64,000 nucleotides of DNA from Symsagittifera roscoffensis (GCF_963678635.1 NC_087071.1:25675821-25739820); one strand, 5' to 3'; positions 39,629 to 52,113 are shown, numbered from the stretch's first letter. Notes: generated by a model not told the origin, from the letters alone. A program made the numbers and translations.

Positions 39629-40041
39629 TGAGTTATTATAATCGATGGGTATAACTCATAGAGTAATTTCGGATAGGGTACACCGTCTGCTCGTCACGCT
39701 ATCTTATTTTCGGCCGGATAGATTCGTGCAACTTCTTAGTCTAATACCGATCCTAATCTTACTCTTATACTATCTAGTCTCAGGTTGTTTAACTAGTCTC
39801 TGCTAGGCTCAATAGATCTAGGGTATACTGGTTTATTGCGGCTGCTGAAGTACTCGGGAGAGTTCAACTAATTTCTAAGTTAAATTCAAATCTCTCTGGT
39901 GCTGAAATTACAAGTAGTTTCAGCACTTACAAATAAGTGGATTGTTAGTTAGATGGATCATGATTGGTTAATATTAAATACTTTACATTGGTAAAATGTC
40001 TAATTTATCCAATCATAAAATGTAGTTTAGATCAGGTTCCA
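39629..40041 (-). repeat. 5' LTR of giant retroelement
   Basis: 413 bp, TG...CA ends, TATAAG box (reverse complement of 39764-39769), palindrome at 39899-39926. Differs from the 3' LTR by two substitutions and a TTA insertion by my reading. Confidence 0.95.
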
Positions 40042-40045
40042 CAAA
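40042..40045. repeat. LTR element target-site duplication (CAAA), high side
   Basis: Matches 21135-21138 on the other side of the element. Confidence 0.8.
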
Positions 40046-40310
40046 TTTCATTTACTCAGCACGCAATTTGTTTCAAATATTAAGTTAACTGATGCAAATT
40101 GCGAGCGAAAAAGAAAAATAAAAAACAGTTGTTCCAGAGTTCAAATTGATCTTCTTTTTTAAACAGTTTTGAAAAAAATTTAACCAGAAAAACTTTAAAT
40201 GATCTCAGAGGGCAGTGAGAACAAGCAGCGCTTTACCCTAAGCACTTTCATTTGGTTTTTTATCTCACTCCGTAAGTGGTTGCATTTCTTTTATTGAAAA
40301 ACAGAAAAGA

Positions 40311-40610
40311 TTTAGTTTAAATTATAGAGTGAAAATAATGCAAAGGCAAAAAATCTTAAGAATCCTGTTTATCTATTAGGATTAACCTACATATCTTCTT
40401 AACTTTTTATGATTCAAAAATTTTGTCCAAATTTGTTCAGCAGAATTTCCTTTAAGTAGTGCTTCTGTTTAATCCAAAAAAATAAGTTCGGCATTTAATT
40501 CTTGAAATTCCTGCGATGTTTTGAATATATTATAAACTCGACTAGCACACTTTTTTTTCAAATGAAACATTTCAACCGACTTGTTAAAAACGCATAGTTG
40601 ATCCATTTTT
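40311..40610 (+). repeat. 300-bp direct repeat, copy 1
   Basis: Starts TTTAGTTTAAATTATAGAG and is about 95% identical to 42181-42480. Ends just before the solo LTR. Confidence 0.9.
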
Positions 40611-40617
40611 GTCGATT

Positions 40618-41001
40618 TGGAACCAGATCTGGACTAGCATTTATAAACCAATTATATTATTGGTAAAACTATCCCTGAAAAATATTACTAACTTAACAAT
40701 CATATTTCATCACTAACACTGACAATTATTTGTAGTGCTGAAACTACTTGCAGTTTCAGCACCAGAACAATTTTAATAAATCTTAGACTACAGTTGTTCT
40801 CCTTTTGGACAAGCTGCAATACTATCTCGCAAATACCAGTATACACTAGATCTATTGAGACTAGGAGATATAAAAGTAAGATTGGTATTAGGCTAACAAG
40901 TTGCACGAACCTATCCGGTCGAAAATAAGATAGCGTGACGAACAGACGGTGTACCTTATCTGAAATTACTCTATGAGAAAGCTACCTCTGGCTTAAACTC
41001 A
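40618..41001 (+). repeat. Diverged solo LTR of the same retroelement family
   Basis: 384 bp starting TGGAACCAGATC and ending AAACTCA. It matches the LTR along its length in the opposite orientation, including the palindrome (40735-40762) and a TATAAAAGTAAG box. Much more diverged than the flanking full-length LTRs, without a clear target duplication. An old solo LTR. Confidence 0.85.
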
Positions 41002-41902
41002 CATAGATAAGGTTTTTCAATTAAAATTTTGTTCACAATCATCCTCATAAAGAGTAAAATCCTCATAAAGAATATTTATGTTTTCTGAGAAATGGTCTGG
41101 CCTTCAAGAAAAGGAGTGTCGCACCTCCGTTTTGCGAGAAATGGTCGCAAAATAGTAATAGTGTTTTGGCTCAAATCCTGGAAAAACCGATCTTTTTCAA
41201 AATTTTAATCAAAAGGATGCACGGAATGCGCAAAAGTATCCACCATGTTCGCTTTTCTTGAAACTTTAAATGGATAAATTCAAACTACTGATTTTAAAGG
41301 CAATTAAAGAAGAGTTTTTGAAGATTAAAAAATCTTAAACGCGGTTGAAAAACGACAAAAACAATAATCGGTGAAATATTATAAAAATACGAAGAACAAT
41401 TTTGGAACGAAATAACGAATTTTGCAATTTTTCTGCTAAACGAAATATTCACAAATATTAACTCACAGGCGAAATTTTATTGAGGAATTGCAATTTTTCT
41501 TAAAATATTTTTCTAAAACCTTTCAAAAAAAGAATCACAAAAAATGTGGCTGAAGTTGAATTTGTTTAAAAAAGAACCCAAGGGTTCAAAAAAGGGAAAC
41601 TTCTGCAGCCAAAACAATTCGATACAGAAAATCTTAGCAAATAATTATAAGCAATTTCTAGCCAAACTTCCAGCCATAACTCTAAACAACACCCAATTTA
41701 TTGTAAAATTGAGGGATTATTTTAAAAACTCAATTCTGTCTATCCAACCCAGGCTGAAACACTAAGATATAATTACCTTTAATTCTGAAAACATGTTAAA
41801 ATTTAAGATTAGTTTGCACTGCCGTAAGCACACACGTTAATCTTCTATTTTCAACTCGCAATTTGCAAACTAATTGAAAATGTTTGGAGTATGTTATTTC
41901 AC
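41002..41902. other. Intronic spacer
   Basis: AT-rich, no supported gene; the 73-codon ORF at 41544 looks like chance. Confidence 0.5.
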
Positions 41903-42064
41903 CTGTGCCACATCTCGGGCAGTCTCTCCCTGCTGCGTCTGAACTGGATGAGGATGATTTTGGAGTAACAGAGTGCGATGAGGGAGAGGGGAAGGAGGAA
42001 CTCACACAGCAGCAGACTCCCGAACGACACCCTGTCATACACATTGTCCTGGTCCCAGTTCACA
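41903..42064 (-). CDS. TM5 exon of opsin-like GPCR
   Basis: Minus-strand exon of 162 bp between acceptor TTGTGTTGCAG and donor CAG/GTGAAA. Read in the phase set by the TM4 exon it gives VNWDQDNVYDRVSFGSLL, then CEFLLPLSLIALCYSKIILI, then a basic loop FRRSRERLPEMWHR: extracellular loop 2, TM5 with the conserved F-x-x-P and C-Y, and intracellular loop 3. This pattern is typical of opsins (V-D/N-W...P...CY). The usual loop Cys just before VNW is Phe here if the TM4 junction is right. GC content is clearly above the flanks. Confidence 0.75.
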
Positions 42065-42095
42065 CTGCAACACAAACGTCAATGAGTGGATACGA

Positions 42096-42180
42096 TAATG
42101 ATATTAATATAATCATACTTAGTAGCGTATTTCTAAAGCATATTTCTACAAATTTGAATTAAAATTAAGAAATGAAAATA
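42096..42180 (+). repeat. 85-bp repeat B, copy 1
   Basis: AATGATATTAATATAATCAT... is repeated at 42482-42566, so the 300-bp repeat copy 2 is framed by two copies of B. Confidence 0.9.
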
Positions 42181-42480
42181 TTTAGTTTAAATTATAGAGT
42201 GAAAATAGTGCAAAGGCAAAAAATCTTAAGAATCCTGTTTATCTATTAGGATTAACCTACATATCTTCTTAACTTTTTATGATCCAAAAATTTTGTCCAA
42301 ATTTGTTCAGCTGAATTTCTTTTAAGTAGTGCTTCTGTTTAATCCAAAAAAAATAATTTCGGCATTTAATTTTTGAAATTCCTGCGATGTTTTGAATATA
42401 TTATAAACTCGACTAGCACACTTTTTTTTTCAAATGAAACCTTTCAGCCGACTTGTTAAAAATGCATTGTTGATACATTT
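42181..42480 (+). repeat. 300-bp direct repeat, copy 2
   Basis: Copy of 40311-40610. Followed directly by repeat B copy 2, unlike copy 1, which is followed by the solo LTR and 1.1 kb more. Confidence 0.9.
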
Positions 42481-42481
42481 A

Positions 42482-42566
42482 ATGATATTAATTTAATCAT
42501 ACTTAGTAGCGTATTTCTAAAGCATATTTCTACAAATTTGAATTAAAATTAAGAAATAAAAATATA
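42482..42566 (+). repeat. 85-bp repeat B, copy 2
   Basis: Near-identical to 42096-42180. Confidence 0.9.
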
Positions 42567-45500
42567 GCTTGTTTGGCATCAGAAATCAGTTTGTACACGT
42601 TTCTTATCATAAACAAGTTTGTTAAAATATCTACAAACCCAAAAAATTATTTTTTTCGCTTTTTTTCGTGCTGTTTGAGAATTTTTACGTTGATAATATT
42701 GCCAGCAAATACAAGCCACAGAGCGAAGGTTTGTATCGTTTAACTGAACTTTAAGCTCAATAAAAAAAGTTGAAATCTGTACGCAAAAAAAATATATATT
42801 TTTTTCATTTTTATTGTTAATGTTGTTCCCCACTCGCTAAGTATAATGTACAAAATGATTTATTATGCAGTTCTTGATTAAATTTCACTTGCAAAACTGA
42901 ACGTACAGATGACCTTGAATGGCTTTCTCTACATCAATGTTGATTAAACTACTATTATTTATTGATAAAATTCAAGGGAACCGGCTGATTAGCATGCGTG
43001 TCGCTTAGCATACCCAATACCAAAGTTAAGAACTCAGTTGACTCGCTGACTATTTTAGGAATTGTTTATTCAAATCATGGGCTTGGAACAGCGAGCTTCT
43101 CCCAATATTTAATTAGATGAAAAAAAAATGTCTCATTCGCAAGAAGAAGTGAGTTCTAAAATTAATTGAAAAACTTGCAGTTTGTCTGAATTCGCATTCG
43201 TCTGAGTTACATTTTAATTGTAGCCAAAATCTTTAACAAATGAAATTGTTCATCGCTATGTCCCCTCGACCGTATAGCAACTTTTTCATCAAAATTTTCC
43301 AGTGAACTTAAGCTTTCCTTTAGCAGAAATGGTTTTTCTGGGGGGTATTTTCAACACAACAACTCTTTGTACATCCATTTATTATTTAAAACACTATCTC
43401 ATAGACTTTAAAGAGCAATTGGAGCTTTCAGTTCTAGAAGCTTTTCGTTGAAATACGTTTTTTTTGGCGGCAAATTTTAAGTACTTCCTCAAAATTGTGT
43501 TCCTCAAAAAAAAAATTTCGAAAAACTTTCGCCATCGTTTTTTGTCTTTAGGTTCATCCTAGTCAGCAGTTTTTGATATTGATTCAATATACGACTAAAA
43601 AAAGAGATTGCGACACTGCGGTTTATAGTTAATGCGAAATTGTTAGCAATATCGGTGACTGTGACCAATTTAACTTAGGTTAATTAGTTTTTTTTGGACA
43701 TGGGTTTTAAGTGTGGAAATCAGTGAAAAACAAGAAATTTGATGTCAACGCGTGCAGTTTTGGGTTAATTAACTTCGTTCAGGTTCGTTGACCTAGAAGA
43801 TATTGTCAAAAACTTGGCATCAACTATGAATCAACAAATGCTCATGTTGACGCTCAATAAATGCGCATTTTGACGCCTAAAATTAATTTGTTACTCTTTC
43901 GAGCGCGTAAAAACATATGAAAAAATCTAATTAACCTAAATCAACCGTATTTTTACCGATAGGTTGCTAAATTTCACCGATATTGCCAATAACCTGGCAT
44001 TATAAACAAAAATTTCGTACAAACAAAATTGATAAATAGGAGCAAATGACCTTTTTCAGGAAATTTTTGCATGCAAAAACTAATTTTTCAGACAGAAAGT
44101 ATGTCTCAATGTCACCTAAAAACTAAAAATTCAAATTTGCATGCAAAATTGTTGAAAGTTGGTAGGTTGTTCTTTTTATTTAAATCTATCTCCCCTAGTT
44201 TTATGAACTCTTTTTAGCTTCTAACATATTTATCGGACAATGTCTTAAATTTTTGATTAATTTTAACCTTGAGACCGTGAAATGGCATTAAAACTGCAAA
44301 CGATTTGTCAAAACTGCATTTGAACTGACAAAAGAACAATGCAAACTGATTGCGCTTTTTCGAAGAATTTTTTCCTCCGTGTTTCCAGAGCACAATCCAT
44401 AAGTTTTTTTATTAAAAAGCGATTTGCCATGCCATTTAGGAGAGAAAACAAACACATGAAACTCCGACAAGAAAGCAAAAAAATTTAATTCGTTCTCCAA
44501 TAAATTTGTTAAAATCTGTATAATTCAAAAACAAAAAAAGTACGCAGTTCATTGGCAGAACGTTTTAAAACAAAATTGATCGAATTATGGCGCAGCCTTG
44601 ATTATTCAGATTGTCATCTGAAATCTTTGAAATAGTTTTTAAGGAACGAAAATTTTAAGTTAATCGAAAAACTGGCAAACACAAGTTGTATTCCATCTCT
44701 TTCTTCTCTCAGATCAGACGTTGTAATGAGTAATAAAGGATGAATTCAGGGCCCCCAATGTGTTAATTGGCTCTAAAATGCATGCCGCAATGCGATTTGA
44801 GGCATCAAATAGGACAGTTTACCAAATAGTTTGGCAACTTTCAAACCCTTATAAGTTTGCTAAGGTGGGTATCCGGTGTAACCACTTTTGTTTTTTGAGC
44901 TGAAGACATTTTATATCAATAGTTTTCAGTTTCATTCAATTTCAAACTCCAAGCAAAAATTGGCTGTTAAAGAAATAAAATTTGTCAAGAGACTAAAAGA
45001 AAACAGTACCCAGAGCATTACTATTCCGTCTTCTTCTGTGGGAAAAAAGAAGAACAGTCAGCGTGAAACCTTGTGGCCTTGTATTGTTCTTTTACCAGTT
45101 TACACGAAAGCTAATCAAAGTCAATGTAAGAGATAACACGATTGAAAATGTAGCGACTAGTGAAAAGTTGCGGCGACTTTTCATTCAGAATTAATGGTAA
45201 TTGGTTGATTTTTTTTTCATTTAAAACTATTGAAATTGCTGCGATGTGTCAAAAATGCTAGGTAGATGGTTGATGTTTATGTTATTTTCAAGCGTTTTTT
45301 TCTGTGCATCAAGTTATAGAAAATAACAAATTCGATTGAAAAATTATCATACTCATAAGTTAATAAGTTTTTGGCCCGACTTTTGAAGAAAATAAGGAAT
45401 ATTCATGTTTAGGGTATTTTTTAAAGAAAGTGCGGAAAATTTATGCTTGGGTGGATTTTTCTATTCAGTCAACTCGACTTTGTAACTTAGCATTTTTGAC

Positions 45501-47032
45501 AGAATTTTTAAAAAATCTGAAATATTTTGTTGACTTATGCTCATTTTTTGCTTTAAAAAAATGTTCATCTTTGATTTTTTTTTACTGTTATGACGGTTTG
45601 GTATCGCTCGTTTGGCTTAATTGGGATAATTAACGCACGATAATTTACCTTCTTACATTAGGCGTAAGCGGTAGATTATTGACTTCCAATATGAATTGAG
45701 GTTATTTATTTGGTTATGTTATTAGGATACAAGACGCTACGCTTATTATAGCCCTTGATAACTTACATTACAGTGGGGGGATTAGATTGAAGAAAAAAAC
45801 TAAATCTTTTCTTATTTTCTCTTCAACTTTTTCGTTAACTTTTAACCAAATAACTTTTAAACTGACCGTAAAGTGTAATCGGAACATTCAGGGCTTCGCC
45901 CTGTTATACAAGTAGTCTTGTTCTATTCAGTCGATTTTCGAATTTTTAACTCACCAGTTTTGATAAAACTTTTAAAAATTATCTCTGAAAGAATATGTTG
46001 TCTGAAACTGAAATTCAAAACAATATTTCAGCTGTAAGCATTTTTGGTATGTTTATGGTGGTTCGAAAATTGCTAATTTGACCAGTTTGGGATAATTAAC
46101 GCGCTGTTTTGCGTTCTTATAACATCAGTAAGAGGTTGATTAATGCGTTTCAAATTGAATTGAGACAAGTCAATTTGTTTTGTTTTTAGAATACACGACG
46201 CTAAGTACATCCCTCTGCATATTAATTTAGCTTGTGAAGGATTTGTTTTATTCAAGCTTTTTCTCAGTTATTTCGTCAATTTTCCAACCAAAAAACTAAT
46301 TAGCTATAAAGTGCCGTCGGAACATTCAGGGCTTGGCTTTTATATACGAACAGTCTTGTAGAAAAGATATGACCAATAAAACTGTAAATCGGACTCCAGT
46401 TATTTTTGCTAAGTACTTGAAACTAAATCCTATAGCTGAATTTCCGTAATTCATTGTTTTTTTCTTCCATATAAATATTCTTTTCTTCAATTTTTCAGAA
46501 GATCATCTCTGCTCGTTAGTATGATCATTTATGGTCAAATGAGGTTTGAAAAATGACTTGCTTAAATATTTATTGAGAGAAAATAATAAAGTATTTGGGT
46601 ATTTTGCATTTCAATCCTTTCAAAACTATAATGAAAAATTGTGCTCTGTATAACTCACTACTAGACACTCGAAATTCTCAAGAACATCTCAAAGTTGAAA
46701 TCAAGTCAAAGTTAACCAACTTAGAGCATAACAGACTTAAGGTTTGTGTGCGTGCGGGCAGGGGTTTGCCCTTTCTTCGGGATTCGGCACTTTCAACGTC
46801 CAAAGTGTCTCTCTCCCCTTTGGCAATAGTTCAAAACTTCCAGTCTTGAAATCCCCCTCAAGAAACTCATAGATTCGCCCTTTACTCAAAAAAGATATCA
46901 ATGCAAAAAAAATGCGGCTTGTACGATTCGCAGAGGATCTATCGAAGACAATGGTATATCGTTTCTATTATGAAGACAGATTGATTACATTGGAATTTGC
47001 TTTGAACCTAAGTGTGTTTACCCGTACAGTAC
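42567..47032. other. Intron between TM4 and TM5 exons
   Basis: AT-rich, no supported gene. Contains a diverged tandem repeat (45590-46350). ORFs here are short and without motifs. Confidence 0.5.
45590..46350 (+). repeat. Diverged tandem repeat, two units of about 450 bp
   Basis: Both units share, in order, GGGATAATTAACGC (45622 and 46088 areas), an AATTGA block, A-x-ACA-AGACGCTA / ACACGACGCTA, and AAAGTG..TCGGAACATTCAGGGCTT (about 45880 and 46310). The last block recurs at about 51475-51530, so it is a dispersed family. Confidence 0.6.
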
Positions 47033-47171
47033 CTGAAGTGGTTCTGATTGGGGTCCATTCTGTAGACTGAGTGGGGGTACTTGGTCCAGGTGAGGAAGAG
47101 GGTGAAGAAGAGGGCGGGCGTGAGGGCTAGCAGGAGACGGGAGGCCATCTGCCACTTGGAGTAGTTGCAGC
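47033..47171 (-). CDS. TM4 exon of opsin-like GPCR
   Basis: GC-rich 139-bp exon between acceptor GATTGTAG and donor TTCAG/GTACTG. Encodes YSKWQMASRLLLALTPALFF and TLFLTWTKY, then a polar segment with YRMDPNQNHF: end of intracellular loop 2, TM4 with W, and start of extracellular loop 2. The two leftover bases at its donor fit the TM5 exon, which starts with one base. The intron upstream (to 52114) lacks a detected TM3 exon. Confidence 0.7.
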
Positions 47172-50100
47172 CTACAATCACACAGAAATAAAACACTAGT
47201 AACTTAGCATATCCCGAGTCGTGATTCTCAATACATGTTGCGACAGTCTCGACCAATATTCAGTACGTTACCATACCGTCTCTACCAATAAGAAAAGTGC
47301 CCGACTGTTCTCGACTTCAGCCAGATATGTTTCGCCCGACAAATAATTGTGCTCGGCTTTGAAAGAATACACATAAAGTGAGCACCTCGACCCGAGGGTG
47401 GGCCAAATAACTCAAGCCTCAGATATATTTGAAATAGTTTATGTGTCGAGTTGATTCGTTGCATCTACGTGTTAAAGAACGAAACATGTTGTAATTTTCC
47501 AATCTCCATAATGTTTTGCTGTCGCTCTCTTCCACATGCAAATTTTGTGGTTCATATATATATTTTTTTCACATTATTCTGAGGTAAATTGATATCCAAA
47601 TTGATAAACCAATTGCACTTTTGATCTTCATTATTAAAAAAAAATTAAATTAGTGGTTCCACCGTAAACTGATAATTATGTTTGTTGTGAGGGGACGCTA
47701 AAACATCATCATTTCCTGGTTTTACTAATAAAAATTAAATTTAGTTTCATGAAAGAATTCATTGGGCAAATTAAATCCACGGCCACTTATTTCCTTTTGT
47801 TCAAAAGGTTTTTCATGAAAGCTTTCAATTTTTATTACAGTAATTTGACGGAAGTCAAGTAATAACATCCCATAAATTTTTGTTTAGTACATGAGGTTAG
47901 TAGTAAAGGAAGAGTCAATTTAACCGAACAAAACTTCATTCAAATGTTTCTTTAAAAATTAAATCCATTCAAATAAAAAGTATTCGAAAAACGCTGAAAT
48001 TATTTTCTCTGTGGGGTTTAGGCAATAATGTGGGTATTCGATGCCTTCCTACAGAAATTTGGCGCTGTTTTTACCAAAAAAACTCTACTTTTTGTTCGAT
48101 GTTTCAGCCTTACCAATTTTAAATAAAACCTTTAAAAGGCGGTTTTTTGCATATTTTTAATCTTTACTCGTCTAAAATTGTCCACTCAATTTTTGTTTCG
48201 GTTAGGACAGCTAACAAAGGCAGTTAGATCAATTTTGAATGCTATTCAATTTCGTGCCTTCTCTTCCTAACAATGCCCAAAACAATTTTTTCTCAACGAC
48301 CCAGAATGTAAAAAAACCTCAAAGAAGCAATAAAATCCAAAGCCTCACAGAAGCAATACTATTGTGGATGAATTTTAAATGCTTGGGTTTGTACTTTACA
48401 AAGTATCATCCATCATTTTCACAAAAAATGTAACTTGTTGTATGTGACTACAATATTTTTAATGTAATCGTTTCAAGTCTCCAAGTGATTCAAAATCTTG
48501 GCCATCTTGCCATCTCGTAGATAACATGTTATACCTCAGGAATGAAACAAAAATTTTAGTTTAGGATTCAAAAGAAAGAGCCAACAAGTATTTTCTCCTA
48601 TATTAAAAAAAAATTGTTGCTCCTGGACTGCGTTATACCTAAATTTGAAAAATTTGCATTTTTTTGTTTTGAAAATTGTTTGTTCAACATAGAGTAAATT
48701 CTTGTGGTGAAATTGTGATGTTTATTTTGCAGCGCTTCTGGATTTTTTGTCCAACTTTTTTTCAGCCAAAAAAAAGTCTGTATCTTCTAATTACCGAAGT
48801 TGGACAAACTATTATTAATTTGTTTCTTCCGACCAATCCCTAAGGAAGAAAAAACAAAGAAAACCCCTAACAAAGAAAACTCTTAGGATGTCAAGTGAGT
48901 TAACACTTCAAGTTCCTTTTAACAGTGGTTTGCATTCCAGAACAATTCAATTTGAATTATCTAAGTGTAGAAAACCTTTTTGGTTTTGCAGACTTAAACA
49001 AAGCCCACAGAAATTACGAATAACTGCCAAGGAAACTGAAAAACAATCGATTTTTTCGAAACAATTTTCAGGTTTGGCATTCAGAAGAAAAAAATCATGT
49101 TGAAGCTCACTAAAAATCAAAAAATTTTGGATAAACGAAACGTTTTTCATAAAACTAAGTCAGTTAGAGAATACCGGGTCAATGGCTGGGAAATTAAAAG
49201 TTTTCAGACCGTTTTGAAAACCAAAAGCCGTTCCAGACTTATCGCGCTAAGGACTTTTTCATATTCGCCATCCCTTTAGCAAATGGCTTTCAAATGGCTG
49301 TAAAAAGAAATCAAAAGTCAAGCTGCGAAAAATAAAACTGAGCGTGATCATTTTAATTTTTTTTTTGGGAAAATTTTTTTTTCTGTCCTCACTTTGTTCA
49401 TTTTCACTAAATTTTTTTTATTTTTTATTGATACACTTTGTATATTTTTTCCCACTCTCCTTCTCCCCACCTCTCTTTTTTTCGATTTTTATAGCTGTTT
49501 ACGTGTAATTATGGCTAAATGCGTAAAGTTCAGATGTAAAGTATGGCAAACAAGTATTTTCACAATTTTGAGTTTGTTCGCCATGCCAAATTTCATTGTG
49601 TTATTACCATGTTATAATAGTTTTTCAGGGTTGAAATTCAAACTAGTTGGAAATGAAAAAGAACCAGTTTTATTCAACTACATTTTCAACGCTATATTAA
49701 CCATTAAGTAGCCTTCAATCCTGCAACAGCTTCCTCTATAGAAAAAAAGACAGAGAATTTTAGCAAAAAATAACAGTGATGAAAAAAAAACTTCCTCAAT
49801 CAGTGAAGTTGGAATATTCTGTGATATATGCTTATCAGAGTTATTCTGTTTTTTCCCGGGTTGACCAAAAATGATTACCACAGTTTTTATATATAGAAAA
49901 CTTATGGTCAAATTTTGTAAATTATTTCTGCGATAATCATTTTTTCATATATAAAAATCAGATATCAAGCACTTTTTTTTGAACAAAAGTTTATTATTTT
50001 TATTTTTTTTTCGCTAATTTTTAATTGAGTTTTTATGATTTTTTTTTGGATAACACAATAATCACGGATTTGCAAGCGCATGAAAGCACTCGGCATTTGA

Positions 50101-52113
50101 GTCAGAACTGTAAGAAGAAATGGTTCATTGTTCAATCAAAACTATGAGTTACAACCTTAAAATTTTGTATATGGCTAGAAAGTTTTTAGCCAAAAATTTT
50201 ATTTCACTTCACGACAAATGCGGCTTGATTTTTTTTTGACAATTTGAAGTGTATCGTACAAAATAAAAACATAAAAACTTCAAACTTGGATTCGCACAAA
50301 ATATCTCAGTCATTTTTGCTGGTTTTGAATTTAAAAAATCAGCCTGGACTACGTTATAGACTAAAATAAGAAGTTCGTGCACGCAATTTTTATTTGAGAA
50401 AATTAATTCAGTGGATAATCAACAAACCGCCATATCTACCAACCGCTTTATCTTGAAGCCGAAATTACATAGAAATTACTGAAAAAACAAGAGAATTAAG
50501 TAACAATTGTACAACAACAATGACAATCTGTTGCTTTGCTGCATAACAATAAGAGTTTTCGGAAAATAATATTGCTGTTTGTTAGGCCTTCGTTTTGTTG
50601 GCCTACCACTCAAAATTCAATAGATCAAAACGAATTTACTTAGTTTCAGCTTTAATTTTTACGCAGTTTTTCATTTCAAGGGGAGCGGTGGGGAAGTGAA
50701 TACGTCTCCACCTCTCAATCGATAGTCGGATGTTCGAGGCCTACCATGAACCGTGCTTGAAGCTTGAACATTACCCAGCCCAGAAAAATAACCAAAAGTT
50801 GCATGTAGTTCTTAAGCAGGGGCACAACAGCGGCTCGCCTTGATGAGCTGCACAGCTCGTATGTTAGTCTTTTCCCTCGTGGATAAATGGTCTTAAAAGA
50901 TAATTTTTATGCAAAGAATTGTGAAAAAAGTAGTTTTTAATTATTAAACCGATTCTACGTAGAAATTCCTTGTTCGCTTTTTTCATCTTGACNNNNNNNN
51001 NNNNNNNNNNNNNNNNNNNNNNNNNNNNNNNNNNNNNNNNNNNNNNNNNNNNNNNNNNNNNNNNNNNNNNNNNNNNNNNNNNNNNNNNNNNNNNNNNNNN
51101 NNNNNNNNNNNNNNNNNNNNNNNNNNNNNNNNNNNNNNNNNNNNNNNNNNNNNNNNNNNNNNNNNNNNNNNNNNNNNNNNNNNNNNNNNNNNCAAAAATT
51201 TGCGAGTTTGAAACTTGCCAATTTGGCCATCCTCTGGACTAATTTATGAGCACTTTGAAGATTTTTTCATAATGCCAAAAGAGTAACGTGAACTATTTTT
51301 GCGTGGCACTTTATCTTGCACAACAAAATTGTTTCAAATCGAATTGATGCTAGCGAATTGGTCGTATTAATTTTGTACAACTCAATTTTTCACACTTGAA
51401 CTTTGATATTGCCTAAAATTTATAGTTTTTCAATATTTTCATTTCAAAAAGTTTTTCGACATGGAATATTTAAGATGCACTCGGAACATTTAGGGCTTTG
51501 CCCTGACATACGAGCAGTGTTGTCCGGCTCGCAATTTGTTTGCCTTCAAGCAACGAGCAGCACGGCGCCTTAGGACCTCAAATCGCCAATCTTCCAAATG
51601 AAGTGGAGTCATAGGCACTTCATCGTCGCTCTTTTTTTCACGTTGAGCAAACTCAAGACTGTTGTGATGTTTTGTTTTCGAAGCTTACGCTGAGGGATTA
51701 TAAAAATTGTGTGTTCTTTTATAAGGTAACCCCTCTAATTTAGATAATACATGAATATTATCAAGACATGAATATAATAAGGATTTTGTTTGCTACTTTG
51801 TTTTTATTACTCTCGTATGTATGTTTAGAATCATTTCTGTAAGCCAAATATGTTTTTTAATGTTTAGAATCATTTCTGTTGCTTTTAAAAAATATCAAGG
51901 TTTTGAGATTTTATCAGCAACTTCGTTGAAATCAAAAACATCATTAAAGAATCTAATTTTTCATTTGTTTTACTAAGTTAAATGTGGTCGAAAAATCTTG
52001 TTTTTTGATGCTTCAAAAAAAAATCCAGAAAATGATTCATGTTGGTTGCTTTTTGTGGCTTTGTAGCACACTGGATTACTCACGTTTGGTGGAAGTAGTT
52101 ACTGTTCAAATAC
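47172..52113. other. Intron containing the missing TM3 exon position
   Basis: No TM3 exon recognised in about 4.9 kb. It contains an assembly gap (50993-51192), a dispersed-repeat block near 51475-51560 and low-complexity DNA. TM3 may be in the gap or missed. Confidence 0.45.
50993..51192. other. Assembly gap, 200 N
   Basis: A run of exactly 200 N, a scaffold gap of probably arbitrary length. ORFs translated through it are artefacts. Confidence 1.

Larger units (their letters stand above)
21139..40041 (-). mobile_element. Giant Metaviridae-type LTR retroelement, 18.9 kb
   Basis: Full-length element on the minus strand with 410/413-bp LTRs (TGGAACC...AACTCA), a 4-bp target duplication and a primer binding site. 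Protein order is protease, RT, RNase H, integrase with a GPY/F module, the Ty3/gypsy order, followed by env. It is two to three times longer than ordinary Ty3 elements because of extra ORFs: 77, 155 and 511 aa before Gag; two small hydrophobic ORFs and a 378-codon frame before env; and a roughly 600-aa gene after env. LTRs differ by only about two substitutions and one 3-bp indel, so insertion is recent. It lies in the same GPCR intron as the Polinton. Confidence 0.95.

Noticed and set aside
41796-42162. 82-codon minus and 92-codon plus ORFs over the TM5 region
   Set aside because: Other frames of the TM5 exon; the phase-consistent frame between splice sites gives a clear receptor helix.
47282-47464. 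60-codon ORF as the missing TM3 exon
   Set aside because: No frame gives a hydrophobic TM3 or a D/E-R-Y-like motif with matching splice phase.
49394-49711. 105-codon hydrophobic ORF
   Set aside because: T-rich low-complexity DNA in an intron, without family resemblance or splice support.
50690-50760. tRNA-derived SINE (B-box-like GTTCGAGGC at 50732-50740)
   Set aside because: No convincing A box, tail or second copy in the window.
50955-51242. ORFs of 70-91 codons over the N gap
   Set aside because: Artefacts of translating N bases.
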